Shown: positions 1-40,657 of the stretch, one piece after another | How the letters are laid out: each line of letters begins with the position of its first letter | Position numbering within the stretch: position 1 is the first letter of the stretch | Source of the DNA: Datnioides undecimradiatus | Lineage: Eukaryota > Chordata > Actinopteri > Lobotiformes > Datnioididae | Assembly: GCA_008933995.1 (NCBI GenBank) | Contig: WARS01000034.1 | Location: forward strand, 1,751,501-1,815,500 | Length of the DNA: 64,000 bases | Direction: 5' to 3' | Notes under the pieces: generated by a model | Seen by the model: only the letters and a program-made list of their open reading frames with translations | Database searches by the model: none | What the model was told of the DNA's origin: nothing | Program-made: the position numbers and the translations under genes

Positions 1-774
1 TGGTTTCCTAGGTGGCAAAGCACACCATTTGTTCTTTAAGTGGCTGTGGAGAAGCATGAAGATTACTAGTTCTGGTTAACACGGGGCGGGGCAGAAATGC
101 ACCTTATCTTGCAGAGGTGGTAATGCACAGAGAAAGTGCATTAATGTAATAAATGGGGGATGTAGCCTGAGCAAACAAAGAGGAATTCCTTGTAAAACAA
201 AGGATGATATCACACAGAGTACATGTGACACAATTGCAAATGCAGCAGAGAGTAGGTGGGCCGAGGGTGTAGCTAAGAGGGGGAAATGTCAATTGTATCT
301 CCCCGATTTTCAGTCTGTCTCTACTTATAAAACTCCCATAAAACCAATAATGTTGTGCAGATGTAGACATTTTACCCGTGAGCTAACAATATAGAGGGCG
401 CAGTATGTCGAGAATGCCTTTGATCAAGGCTTTATGAAGGAGACGGCCACTTTGATGATTTTGCTGACATTTCCAGGAGACTTTAAAGACTCAAGTCGGG
501 CTAATCAAATCAGTGTGCCTTCGCTCTCTTCGAGGTTAGGTAGCATGTATGCGGCCGGCCTCTCGGGAGTTTGGTTTTTTTATGGTTTGGAGATGAGGAG
601 ACATTGTGTCTAAGTGCTTTTTGAATTAATGAAAAGAGGTTTGCATTTTCTGTGGAGATTCCAGTCCTTCTGCAGGCTTCCTATTGAGAATAAGATGCAT
701 GTTTGCAGCAGCGGCAGAAGAAGCATTCAGAGCGTTAACGGTAAAACACTAGAGTTTTAAAATACGCTGCCAGG

Positions 775-1075
775 ATTAAAAGTCATGCATTCAAAATCAA
801 ATCACCTTTAAAATATACTCAAAGTAAAAATACTTGCAGAAGCACCCATGCATGAATCATATAATATTATACTGGTGGATTAGAGTTTGTGATGCATTAA
901 TGTTTACAGCACTTTGCATCTGGTAAAGGTGGAGCTTTAATGACTTCTGCTGGGTAATTTATATATTACTATACAATTTATTAGTTTATATATTGATTTG
1001 TTTGATGTTAATGATGAAATCTGCAAAGTGTCATGTGACTAAAGCTTTCAAATAAATGTAGCGGCATGGATTCAT
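775..1075 (+). repeat. Degenerate teleost interspersed repeat, copy 1
   Basis: The stretch resembles a common fish repeat recognised by phrases such as 'tgcattcaaaat', 'ctcaaagtaaaaatacttg' and, near the end, 'ctaaagctttcaaataaatg'. A second copy in the same orientation lies at about 2735-2900 and shares the 'gcattcaaaat' core. The family is recognised from memory of fish genomes and is not given a database name. The copy is old and diverged. Confidence 0.5.
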
Positions 1076-2734
1076 GAGCTAATTCATTCATTTCTTACAT
1101 TTTTAAATACTGTATAATATTATTGTTTCCTTATTCTGTAGTTTTATTTGAATATGTTTGGATTTTTGTAATCCTACAGACAGAATTCACAGTGTGTTCT
1201 GCTCTGCTCAGCTGGGACCCACTGACCTGGTAACATAATCTGTGTTAATGTATTTCTCTGACGGACTCTGGATGTGTCTCTTACGTACGTCCCTTTGTCT
1301 GAGTATTAACATTTCACTTAAAGCCAGCGCCATTCATCTTCACCACATGACTGATTTCAAACGCCGACAGCATACAAATGCACTCACCGCACACACACAC
1401 ACACACCTGCATGTGCAAACACACCCATGCTGGCACATCCTGTTGGCTCAGTAGGCCACTGATGTATTCACAGCCTTTTCTTACACGCCGTTGCCTCGCT
1501 CTTCTCCATCTGTCCATTCTTTCCTTTCACCGTTTAGTCTAGACCAACCTAAAGCTGTCAGATAACACCGGTGTGGATAGAGCAAGGAATGAATTATACA
1601 GGGATGCGTTTAATGTCATCTGTTCCCAGCATAATTATGTAAATCTTTCCATTGTTGAGGGAGTCTTGGATTTCGGCTGACACAAATAGTTAACTGGCAA
1701 AGTTCTCGCTTTCTCAGCCCCGACTCATTGCACTTCTTTACACCGTGTAATTGAACTCACCACGCCGATTACATGATCTGAACCTTCACAGTGTCACAGA
1801 TTTTATCATCAACCTGGGGTCTTATCATGGTCAGTGCAGCGTGTGTAATGGCCGACACAATGTGAGATGGTGCCAGCGATGCCATTTCTGTGGCCGCTTC
1901 AATTTTTGAAAATATCCCGGCCATTAAATCGTACGGGTGCTCTCACACGGATCTGAATCACCAGGCCTATTTCTGGACGTTTCCACCTCCTGGACACATC
2001 CATATACAGTTTAAAACAAGACAGAGTGCCTCAAATAATCCAGAGGCCCACAAATCATCCGATGCCACGTCGTGCCACCTGAGAAATGTGCCTGTCTCCG
2101 GCCTCTGGTATCTTTTGTCAGCTAATGGAGCCGGGAGATGAGGGCTGAAATTGAGAAGCTCTCCCACAAGGCAGCATAACCAATCATCTGATATTTTGGA
2201 CCAGCTGCAGACGATCACAGCCGACAGTGGAACAGTTCAGCCATTAAGCTTGTGTCTGCGACCAAATCTAGCACTTTCTCCACAAAGCTTTCATTTTCCT
2301 CATACCGTGCTGTCTATCTCCCGAAGCACCGTCATCACAGACGCAGAGCTGCCATCCCCTGCTGAAATCCACACCATTACACTCAACAGCAGATTCCTCA
2401 CCACTCCTCTCACCTCTCTAACCACCTTCATAACTTCCTTCTTCCTCAAAAGTATCAGAACTACCACAGAAACAGCACTGATCCAAGAGATGTTTGTTCA
2501 TTTAACTCCTAAATCACCACTGTGCTGCAACTGTAACATTATGTGTATGGTGGAATATATCATAGCTGGTTTGGATCATTTGTTTTTAATCATTTGTTAT
2601 TACTGAAATTCCTTTAAATCATTTCTTTTATGTGGTTTCTGTATGCGACATGAGGTTTTTGCTTTGTATAAGTCAAATTCCAGTCAAGTCTATTAAAGTG
2701 AATAATAACTAAAATAAGGTCCAAGTGTCAAACC

Positions 2735-2900
2735 TGAATCCAGCTGTTGAAAAAGTATTCAGAACTATTACTTACTATACCACAAAGTGATATTACTCTT
2801 TTACAAGTTTGAGTCCTGCATTCAAAATATACGTAAACGTAGTAAAAGACTTCAAAATCAAAATATGCATGATGTGAGATTACATTAAAGGACTATTTAT
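2735..2900 (+). repeat. Degenerate teleost interspersed repeat, copy 2 (partial)
   Basis: This stretch contains 'agtattcagaactattactt', 'cttttacaagtttgagtcc' and 'tgcattcaaaatatacgtaa', the 5' part of the same family as the copy at 775-1075, in the same orientation. It appears truncated at its 3' end. Confidence 0.5.
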
Positions 2901-3495
2901 GCAGAACAGTCTGTTTCTGTTTCACAGGAAGTCCTTGTGTTCAGGTGGATTCGACTGCCCCGTGACTCTAAATATCTAAGTGCAAAACAATATTTCTCTG
3001 TTGGAGGGGCCACATGTGGCGTCCGTGTGTTGAGCGTTGTGGCCCTGCGGTGTCGAGCTTTAACAGGCAATCACGTTTCTTCTTCACACCCCACTAACTG
3101 CGAGCTTTTTGAAACGGTCAGAGGAGAGACTGATAATTACACCGACACTTCCTGGACGGGCTCGTAAGCGGGGTCGTGCAGATGGGGCGCTGTAATGTGA
3201 GAAAGTACGAGCATGGAGCGGATGATGTGCGGTGCAGTGTACAGCAGGTCAGGAGCTCAGCTTTGTTACATCTTGGGTCTTGTTTTCATAGCTTTGGCCT
3301 TGGGTTTTATTGGCCATGATATCATTGTACTGACTAAAGTAACTGATCTGAGAACATTGCAACAACACACGCTGGTTGGTCTGGTTGTACAGGCAGACAG
3401 CTGGGTCAGATCATCCACCACTGACTGCCACATTTGTGTCCCTGCATGACTGCTGCATGTATAGAGTTATGAATAACCAGTGTAATTATCATCCA

Positions 3496-3521
3496 TACAC
3501 ACACACACACACACACACACA
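3496..3521. repeat. (CA)13 microsatellite
   Basis: An uninterrupted CA dinucleotide run in intergenic DNA. Confidence 0.95.
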
Positions 3522-5084
3522 ATCTAAAATTAGTATTGCACATGTATATACGGAGCTGCCTTCTCATTTAGAGTCACAATAGTTAGTTCAAATCAAAATA
3601 TAACAATAAATAATGACTTATACACTGAAATAGTCACCCACCTCCTTACAACACATCCACAATTCCATCCTCTAGCCATGGATGTTAAACACCACAGGAC
3701 AGGAAATATCAGAGTCCATCGAGGGAAGACACGTCCACATGGTTTTACTCATTTAAATGTGGCTCCATTATTGGCTAAATGCTCACTGCATGTTGCATAA
3801 AGAACTTGGGTAAAATTGAATCAAACTAAAATGATCATTAACTTACCTCATAACGAAAAGATCAGTGCCCTCGGGGACTCCAGTGGACATCTGGCCTTGG
3901 GCAACAGCACAGCCAGAAACAGCTCTGATGTGCACGCTCTGAGAGCAAGCACGCTGTGGAAACTGGAATTAATGTTTAAAATGGACAGACTGGGTTTTCT
4001 CTTTTACAAAAGAAATCACTGATAATTTGAGTAAAGTGTCGTTACTTTCCAAAATAATAATGGACAAAACTTAGAAAAGGAGTCCCATGTTGAAAGAAAT
4101 AACAGGTCACCAGGCAGGAACATTTGTGCATTTACTATGGAGAATAATGGGGTGATAAGAGGCAGGTGTGAAGACAGGATTGAGAGCCAGGTGTGCAGGA
4201 AAGGCTGGGAACTCACCGAAGGCAACTGGTGGAGAGACGGGAGACAACAGCGTCCACAAATAATAAATCCAGAGTCCAGTCTTTCTGCTGAGCTGGACAA
4301 AACACCTGCTGGCTCCAGATTAGCAGTCAATAAACAGACATGGGGGGTATCAGTATATTCATCTAACCCTGCGTTCACCAAAATGTCAGTCTGAGCTAAT
4401 TTACGTGGTTATTTGCTGTTTTCCTGTTTAGTAATTGGAGTAAAAAGCTTAAACAGCACCACAATGAATGGGATCACTGGGGTGATGCAAACCTGCAGAC
4501 ACGCACTCTACACATTAATCATTAGTCACACATGGGCTGCATTTGTAAAATTAAAGGGGATTTGGTCTGTTTACATTGTGGGTCATATGTTGTGAGACCA
4601 ATTAAGCCCCGTTCATCCTTTTTCCACCGCTAACACACATTAAACCGTTTTCTTGGTCTGTTGCCCCTAATTTCTTCTACGCGGCTCCTCCATCAACGCT
4701 CCCTAATACCCATACAACATTTAGGCAGAGCAGCGGTGGGGGGCACAACTCATACACCCCGCAACACACACAGTTTCCTCCTCCCAGGCAGGGTGATGAT
4801 CTGTAAAGAGAATCATTAAGACGCAATTTGTGACTGCACTACGCACACACACACACACATTGCCTGGAGAAGACTATTCATCACCAGCAGCTCGTTCCTC
4901 ACTGTGACAAACAAAATGATGCAGAGGTTCGCTGCCTGTCTGAATGACCTCTGACCTCCGGGAAGTGCACCTACACACAACCGGACACACTCAGAAATAC
5001 AACAATAGGTGGTCTGGTTGTCAGTTCAGTAGGACGCGTTTGAAACATCCTACACAGGGGCGTCGTTTGTACAAGTTTAAGTGT

Positions 5085-5325
5085 CTCACGTTGTCATTAC
5101 TTTGCATGCCTTTGTGGTCATTTTGCATCTTGTTGTAGTCATGCTTTTGTTTCACGTCTTTGCCGTTGTTTTGCATCTCTTCGAGGCTCCTTTGTAATGT
5201 ATTTGCATCAGTTTGTAGGCATTTTGCATTAAAACGGGGTTGTTAGTCATTTTGCATCTATTTGCAGTCATCCTGCTTTTTGTGTCTCTCTGTGGTCATT
5301 GTGCGTCTCATTGTAGAGTATCTTT
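5085..5325 (+). repeat. Degenerate tandem repeat, about 21-bp unit
   Basis: About ten imperfect units follow the pattern TTTTGCATCTnTTTGTAGTCA. The phrases 'ttttgcatct' and 'gtagtca/gtggtca/gcagtca' alternate at intervals of 21 to 28 bases. Tandem repeats of this type are common in teleost genomes. The unit boundaries are approximate because of divergence. Confidence 0.6.
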
Positions 5326-6816
5326 GGCCAGAAACCACCAAGTTTCCAGCAGGTTCACATGTATGTGGTTATTTAACATATCTCTGTGGCCCTTTATCAA
5401 TCCTGGTCTTGTGACATTCATTGTCCAATCACAGGTTTACTCCCCAACAGCCCCCCATCCCCAATGAAACGTCCTTGAGAAAGACACTGAGGCTTCCTTT
5501 TATGGCCTGCTGCTGTTTCTGACCTCCATCATGAAAGTCACACATGTTTAATATATTCCAAAATTACCTAATTATGTTTTATGCATAATGAGGAGGAAGA
5601 ATGAAACGTGGTGTAATGGAGGACCACTGTCGGGACCATTCCAGGACAAATAATTCATGCTTTCTTCTTGTTGACCCTCCTTCCTCTTTCACCACCGTGC
5701 CCTCAGCCCCCTCCCTAAATAATGGGTAATTGTTGGAGATGTGTTATCAAAGGGGCAGCAGAGAGGTCTGGGTGTTAAGAGGCAGCGCTCCCTCTGCTCG
5801 TCTTTGATGAAGGGTCCTTCTGCTGAAAATGTGATTCCTCCTTCCTCCTGGATGTTTTCATTGTATCTGAGAGCTTCCCCTAACGACGCCCGGCACTGCA
5901 GCTCGGCAACCTCTTCCACTATGTTCCTATGGTAACAACCCAGAGTGTGTGCGTGTCTGGGAGATGAGTGATTGTCTGTGTTTGTGTGTGTGTTCATTAT
6001 GGTGGTGTGGCTTATTTTTACATAATGAATCAATTATCGAGGCTGTGGAGCGAGCGCATTTGAATAATCGCAGACGGAAAAAAACGCTCCCCACACAACG
6101 TGATTTTACTGAGCATCTTCACACATGTACACATCAGTGTTTCCCTTGGAGAAGGTGCAACGCTCTGTGTGTTTGTGTTTGTGTGTGCGTGTGGAGGGGA
6201 GCGGGTGTATAATGGGACGTCCAACTGACATCATTTGCCTGCCAATCTGCACCCTGCTTGCCAAACCCAGCCTCCCTAATAGCTTCACTGAGCAAGACTG
6301 TGGCAGCCGCGCTGTCTCTATTTTTAAACAGTTCTCCAAATTAGAGGAAGTGTCACACCGCCCCCTGCTGTCCAGCACTGGTCTAGACTCTGATCTCACC
6401 ACAATTGAAGTTTTTGTAAACAAAAAGAGTCGTAAAAGCCTCAAACAAACATTTGTAGCGTCCTCTTAAAAGAGGTCTTTGTCTTATTCTTAATTAACTT
6501 GGATGTTTGAGCCTCGCCGTGCACACTGATGTTCGACACTGCTGACAACAGAAGGTTTGTCTTCAACCTCACTTTCTAACATCCGAGTATGAAAGCAGGA
6601 CTTCATGGCGTCACAAATGGATTTGAAGCCAACCTCAGTTTAATATATATCTTACAGCATATACAGAGTGGACCAGGAGACATCATCTGGGAGTGAACCT
6701 GTGAAATAAACAATATTTTTATATAATGTGTATTTTCTCAACAAGGAAGGGGTACAGATATAATTTCTAACATGGTAAATTAACTTTTTATGGAGAAGAT
6801 ATATAAAATACAAACT

Positions 6817-6822
6817 TTTATT
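6817..6822 (-). terminator. rbm43: Candidate distal poly(A) signal (AATAAA) for rbm43
   Basis: The minus strand reads AATAAA about 640 nt beyond the rbm43 stop codon. A nearer ATTAAA variant lies at 7051-7056. Neither has been tested against transcript data. Confidence 0.3.
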
Positions 6823-7462
6823 CAAAGTAAAGTATATTTCTGTACATTCAGACATTTCTGATGGGGCTGTTTAAAGCCTCAGTGATGCATATTTACCAGC
6901 CCTGAATGTGACTTTTTGCAGGTTTTTCAACCTGGCAAAGACAAACGTCTGCACCGTTGATGTACCGACAAACAACAAGCACAGAATCTGTGGCCTAGAC
7001 AAAAGGAAAGATGTGGATATGTGAGGCGGGTCGGCATCTGTCATTTTTGCTTTAATCAGAAGAATCTTTTTGTAATTAAGATGTGAGGAGGTTAATTAAG
7101 ACTTATCTCTCCTGCTGTGGGAACATGGTTTGAATTAAGAGCCTGCTGTCTGAACACCTAATTATCAATCTGTGCATAAAACAACAGGGAAGCTTCACCA
7201 TAGAAACAAAGTGAAAGGAAAAACATGTTTTTTAAATGTTATAACAGCAGCAACCTGAGGTGTCTGCGGCAGATGTAAGAGATGCTGTATACTTCATGTT
7301 CATGTGTTAATAATTAACCAGAATGCAGGAATCCAGCAGTGTCTGTAATGTAACTTAACGGTTAAACAAAAGGTGGAACCTGATTTTAAACTATGTGAAG
7401 GCACAACACTACCATCTTGTGGCTGTTCAGAGAAGTACACCCATCTGTTTTTGTCTCATCTA

Positions 7463-8773
7463 TTAAATTCTCAGGGATTTGTCTTTGAGTTTAGCAAACC
7501 TGTCCTCCACTTCCTTACAGAACAGGTGACTGGGTACTGACGGGCCGACAACTTTTATGGAAGAATCCTCGAGCACGTACAGAACGTCCTGAATCAGGAG
7601 AGTCACTTCGTCACAGATCTGAGTCAGAATCCTCTTCTCAGGCTTTTTGTAGTCGATCTGATGAACTCTCAACATCGACACCAAGGCGTCCACTAAAGCG
7701 CTGAGTTTTCTGAAGGCCTCTGGGACTGCTGAGGCACCGTCAGAGCTTGGATTCTCAGTCAACAGTATCTGAATGAGATCGGTTCCTGCAACAGGCTCGA
7801 TGGATGCTTCGAGACCTCCCAAACACATGTCGAACTCTCTCTTGACAAACGTCTTAATGTAACTGAACGTGTGTGACTCGACCCAGATGCACATATCCCC
7901 TGGACAGACTGCAGACAGTTTTTCTGTATCCTTACTGTGACTCTTGAAGGACTGAGAGACATCATTACGACTGGTCTGGATGAGCTCTGCGGTGTCGGCT
8001 GAGCAGACCTGGTCTGATTCCTTCAGGTAGTCCGTGCTGCTGAAATCTGCCCCATTCTCTCTTCTGATCGCTGCTGCTGAAATTCTGTCTGCTCTGGTGT
8101 GTTTCTGTGCAGTATCGTCTTTTTGCGGCTGCTTTGCTGATATTTCCTCTGCAGGGAGCAGGTCAAGGCCTGATAAGGACCTAATCCCTGCATTGATCTC
8201 CTCTCCGAACACATGCCTGTGCTCAGCCTTTGCTCGCCTGGTTCTCGCAGGCGTTTGGGGCCTGGACCGAGCTCCCTGCTCCTCTTCATCGTCTGTGTTG
8301 CAAAAGCTCCCCGCAGCCAAACTCCCACCGGAAACTTTTTGCCACAAGGGAGTGTTTTGAGTTTTTGCATTTGAGATCAGTTTTTGGACTTTAGTTGCCT
8401 CACCTGTGGTCTGCAGCGGTGCTGATAAGCTGTTTGAGCTTGCCGGCTTCAGCTTAGCTTTAGAACCGTTGCAGCTTAGAGAGCCAACAAACTCGTGATG
8501 AGATATTACCCGCGGATTAAGAGGAGTTTCTCTGAGTTTGACGGCAGCTGTTTGGGCTGAGACTGGGGATTTGAGCCCCCTGGTCCTGTGGATGAGGTCC
8601 TCTCTCAGGGCCTGGATGGCAGCGAAAGGCCCCTCTATTGAAGCTTTGCTCTGGTGGAACAAAGGCCGGAAACGTAGTGACCTGTGAGCTGACCGCAGGC
8701 TGTGAAGCACAGACTCTTGATCTTTGCCGAATACTGAGAGATCAACCATAGCGCTGGGAACATAGAGGTACAC
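7463..8773 (-). CDS. rbm43: rbm43 coding exon 3 (terminal)
   Basis: It begins after a ccttgtgctgcag acceptor with VYLYVPSAMVDLSVFG and runs uninterrupted to TAA at 7463-7465. The first three residues of the open frame upstream of 8773 (MLQ) are intronic. This exon contributes 436 aa, including the variable middle and the conserved C-terminal block. Confidence 0.92.
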   Translation of the reverse strand: MYLYVPSAMVDLSVFGKDQESVLHSLRSAHRSLRFRPLFHQSKASIEGPFAAIQALREDLIHRTRGLKSPVSAQTAAVKLRETPLNPRVISHHEFVGSLSCNGSKAKLKPASSNSLSAPLQTTGEATKVQKLISNAKTQNTPLWQKVSGGSLAAGSFCNTDDEEEQGARSRPQTPARTRRAKAEHRHVFGEEINAGIRSLSGLDLLPAEEISAKQPQKDDTAQKHTRADRISAAAIRRENGADFSSTDYLKESDQVCSADTAELIQTSRNDVSQSFKSHSKDTEKLSAVCPGDMCIWVESHTFSYIKTFVKREFDMCLGGLEASIEPVAGTDLIQILLTENPSSDGASAVPEAFRKLSALVDALVSMLRVHQIDYKKPEKRILTQICDEVTLLIQDVLYVLEDSSIKVVGPSVPSHLFCKEVEDRFAKLKDKSLRI

Positions 8774-10237
8774 CTGCAGCACAAGGACACGTTATCACAT
8801 ATATCTCACGTATAAGTTCAATAAGCCAAACACTGAAACTCTGGCCACACTTACATCTCTGGTGAACGGGAACACAGTGAGAACGTAGTCTTCGGGGAAC
8901 TCGTCATCAACCATGATGTGCTCCTCCTTCCGCACCACCCTCTCGGCATCTGCCAAGAGTACTGCGCTGTTCAGATACTGTCTCCACCCATGTCAACATC
9001 ATAATGCTTGTTACTTCATGTCACAGCACCAAGCCGAACTCCACTCATTATCCACCAGTGTGAAACTGGCTTGTTATTGACACTACACCACTCTGACACT
9101 ATGTGACAAATTAAACCATTCACTGGCTTGGCGTGCAGCACGAAGCACGTGAAGGCAGCACTTCATGTGAATAAATGTTTGATTGTCACTTCACCTCTCT
9201 ACATCACACACTGGTTCCCATGGGAACCAGTTATTGCATAAAAAGGAAACGTGTTTAACAGCGAGACTGTGTCCAGTACAGCCGCTTTGAGGCCTTGGTG
9301 TATTTCCATTTCTCTGACTAGGTCTGTGCCTCTATATATTATCATCACACTGAAGTCACAGCTTTATTTCTGAGAAATAAACACTCGACTGTATCTGAAG
9401 CTTCTGACCATCTGGATGAAAAAGCATTCAGCGTTTCATCAACAATATCGTTTTGTCATTTTGTGCCTGTATTTCCTGAACCAGGCTGGTTGATCATAAG
9501 CACGTCCTGCCTCTATTTGTGAGACCCTGGCAAAAATGTTCAATGGTTGTCTGAGATATATAAATGAAAAGCAACATATCTACCAATATCAAGATTTAGT
9601 TATTAGTTTTAAATTTAACATAGATGCCACTTCCTGCAATTATCTTTGATTATGTTAGATCAGAAAACAGAGTCACAACTTTGAAGCTGGTTTAAAATCT
9701 ACATATTTTTATAGTGTGCAGGGTATTGTTTCATCCTGAGGGTGTTAAGTCTTTAGGGTTTTTGCAAAACGTCACCAAGTGCCTGATGGCCAGCTTCTTA
9801 TCCTTATTCTGAGTGTAATATAATGGGAAAATTGATAAATGACAGGCACAAACTGCAGCTACCGGATAAAGAAGTGAAGCTAAAATTGGCCAGACTTTGA
9901 ATGGAGTTCGGCGTGTGAACAAAACCCGGCTACCACCACGGCAAGTTAACTTTCACATGCGCTCCTTAAAGTGGAAACACTCCCACACTGCCATTAGCAT
10001 GTAGCCTGTGTTCAGTTAGCTCCAACCTGTTTACTTACCTGCAGCTTTGTCAAACGTGACAAACGCGACCCCCTCTATGTTGGTGGGGTACCTGATCGCC
10101 TCCACGTCTCCTCCATCACTCCTCCTGCGGGTTTGGAAATGAATGGTGAGCTTGTCGGTCATCCTGCTCACGGTCAGCACGTCGGGCACCCCGGACACAA
10201 CCACGGTCCTGGTGTCTGTCCAGGCGTCGGTCTCCAT
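7463..10237 (-). CDS. rbm43: rbm43: RNA-binding motif protein 43, complete 3-exon gene (join 10237-10039, 8949-8855, 8773-7463)
   Basis: This is a putative RNA-binding protein; the mammalian orthologue has been reported to repress translation of target mRNA. Three exons join in phase (199+95+1311 nt) to give 534 aa. Residues about 10-90 form an RRM-like fold, with VVVSGVPD as RNP2-like and GVAFVTF as RNP1-like. The block VDLSVFGKD (about 108-116), followed by a segment ending EGPFAAIQALRE, matches RBM43's LDLSVFGKE...EGSFLAVKRLRE. The middle is low-complexity and charged. The C-terminal region (SYIKTFVKREFD..., then VVGPSVPSHLFCKEVEDRF) again matches the human protein's end. The human protein is about 357 aa, so the extra length is mostly in the disordered middle. 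The ATG at 10237 is preferred over an upstream in-frame GTG. The gene lies on the same strand as r3hdm1, a few hundred bases beyond its likely 3' end, and appears separately transcribed. The identity is strong; the function is inferred. Confidence 0.9.
8855..8949 (-). CDS. rbm43: rbm43 coding exon 2
   Basis: It follows a ctcttggcag acceptor and ends at AGAGAT|GTAAGT. The translation DAERVVRKEEHIMV... completes the RRM (residues 67-98). The phase matches both neighbours. Confidence 0.88.
8950..10038 (-). other. rbm43: rbm43 intron 1
   Basis: This 1,089-nt intron has no recognisable gene, RNA or repeat. Intron 2 (8774-8854) is only 81 nt. Confidence 0.7.
10039..10237 (-). CDS. rbm43: rbm43 coding exon 1
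   Basis: It encodes residues 1-66 plus one base, from the ATG at 10237 to a GCAG|GTAAGT donor at 10039/10038. It carries most of the RRM, including GGDVEAIRYPT, which parallels GGDVEDVIYPT in human RBM43. Confidence 0.9.
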
Positions 10238-10640
10238 CACGGGTGCGGACTTCTCAGCTGAAGGCTAACGCATCTTCTCCGGCCATGCTAACACGCCATT
10301 ACTGTAAACACACAGTTGCCTTAACATTTGTGTTTTTGTTTCACTTTCACGTTTCCTGCAGCTGCGGGTGAGCTAAGTTGTAGTAACAGCATCTGTCCAC
10401 TGGGCGTCGCTGTTTCCTCACATTTCACTAACAGGTCAGTTTATTCAAAATGGCTCATTTCTGCAGCAGGAAATGAGGCCGCTGAGCAGAGCAAACATCT
10501 CTGCAATGCCCAACAGGCAGAGAAACAACCTCCATGGCAACATTTTCTAAAAGGTTGCCTCATCTGTTGCTTTATCCCCCCACCCCACACACCAGACTGG
10601 CTTGATTATTGCTTGATTTTTAGCTTGGAAAAAGTTGTAG
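10238..10640 (-). promoter_or_regulatory. rbm43: rbm43 5' UTR and putative promoter interval
   Basis: This roughly 400-bp interval separates the likely r3hdm1 poly(A) site from the rbm43 start codon, so rbm43 transcription should begin here. No TATA box in a convincing position was seen. Confidence 0.4.
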
Positions 10641-10644
10641 TGTC

Positions 10645-11678
10645 AACACGTGTGGTGCAAACATTTATTAAGAGTCAAAAAAGAAAAAAGGAAAAAAGAA
10701 AAACCAGACACAGGACACCTCTCATGATTCACACATATCAAAAAAAAAACTGAAGCAAAGTAGAGTGAGTGACAAACTCGATTGCATTTTTCTTGTGCAT
10801 ATAAACATTTTAATTAAATATAAAAGAAAGTGGCCTGGCCGAGTGCAACAGACAGGTACGAGGGGGGGGGGGTTAACAAAAGAAATCCAGGCCCTGTCAG
10901 ATACCAATCACATCTCCACCTCCTTCATCACTTCAGTGCAAATCCAACATTCACTGTGTATAAAAGTGACTTTAAATAATTCAGGTAGTATATCTATTAT
11001 TCAGTGTTTATTATGGTATGGGCTCACGTTGTACAAGTGTTGCGGCGTGTTATTGTTGGGAGCATGTAGAGGGAAGAAACCCACTGTGTGTTTCATGAGT
11101 CAGTGACTGGGATCAAGCTGGGACACACATGACGGAGGTGTTGATGAATAAAACACTCAATGTGGGGGCTCAGATTGAACGCAGTGACATGGTACAGAGG
11201 GCCAATTTTCAAAAAGTGGGCGCAGAACCATTCTCGAACCAGAAACAAGGAGATAATGTGGACGTGTGGTGCCGCCACACACGTACAGCTGCTATTAAAA
11301 AATAGAGCCACAGTGGAGTCACTAACAGCTGGCAGATGAATCCCAAAGCTCTTCAAACACTTTCACTTCTGAACAGCAAACTAGACTTTTTCAATAGAGA
11401 GGGGCCTCGAGTCGAGCTCTGCAGCCATGGACGCGTCTCACAACTAAACCAAGGTGGTGGGTGGTGCCGAGTTTCCACCTTGCACAGACCTGTTGGCCAG
11501 AAAATAATGATAAAATGAACTAAAACTAACTAAAAGTGAACATTCATTCTTCAAACATTGGATAGTTTTTTTTGATTTGGACAGAGTCTGGGACTAAAAC
11601 CGAGGCAGTCCAGACTGAGGCAGCAGAGGCAGGTGGTTGGATGTGCGTTCATATGGCGCTCCTTAGGTGCACCGAATT
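10645..11678 (-). other. r3hdm1: r3hdm1 3' UTR (inferred)
   Basis: The sequence between the r3hdm1 stop codon and the distal AATAAA has no coding signal. It contains a run of ten G (10862-10871 on the + strand) and no recognisable repeat. Confidence 0.45.
10664..10669 (-). terminator. r3hdm1: Candidate r3hdm1 poly(A) signal (AATAAA)
   Basis: On the minus strand AATAAA follows about 70 nt of U-rich sequence and is followed by a GU-containing stretch (tgtttgc...cgtgttg). That is the classic arrangement for a cleavage site. It would give a 3' UTR of about 1 kb. A proximal AATAAA also lies at 11007-11012. Confidence 0.5.
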
Positions 11679-40484
<28,806 letters not shown>

Positions 40485-40608
40485 TGCAGAGTCTTACTGG
40501 GAGATGCTGGCAAATACAGAAAACCTGGAAGAGACAAACAAGTCAATGAGGGATGATGTCTTTGACAAATTCCAGGAAAGAATCACAGAAGATTCAGACA
40601 AAAAGTTG

Positions 40609-40657
40609 ATTATTATTATTATTATATATCATTATTATTATTATTATATATCATTAT
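40609..40657. repeat. (ATT)n/ATATATC compound repeat
   Basis: Two ATT runs, each followed by atatatcatt, form a tandem duplication. Confidence 0.9.

Larger units (their letters stand above)
1..6800. other. Intergenic region downstream of rbm43
   Basis: No reading frame here resembles a known protein, and the short ORFs lack exon-like phase or splice context. The stretch holds two degenerate copies of a teleost interspersed repeat (about 775-1075 and 2735-2900), a (CA)n tract at 3496-3521 and a degenerate 21-bp tandem repeat (about 5085-5325). These are listed separately. The rest is AT-rich unique-looking sequence. Confidence 0.7.

Noticed and set aside
2151..2606. 151-codon plus-strand ORF
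   Set aside because: It has no recognisable domain, no splice context and ordinary base composition for intergenic DNA.
8774..8782. ATG giving MLQ in front of rbm43 exon 3
   Set aside because: These bases are the end of intron 2. The acceptor ctgcag and the phase from exon 2 place the exon start at 8773.
10238..10240. GTG as the rbm43 start
   Set aside because: The ATG three bases on is a normal eukaryotic start, and nothing supports GTG initiation.
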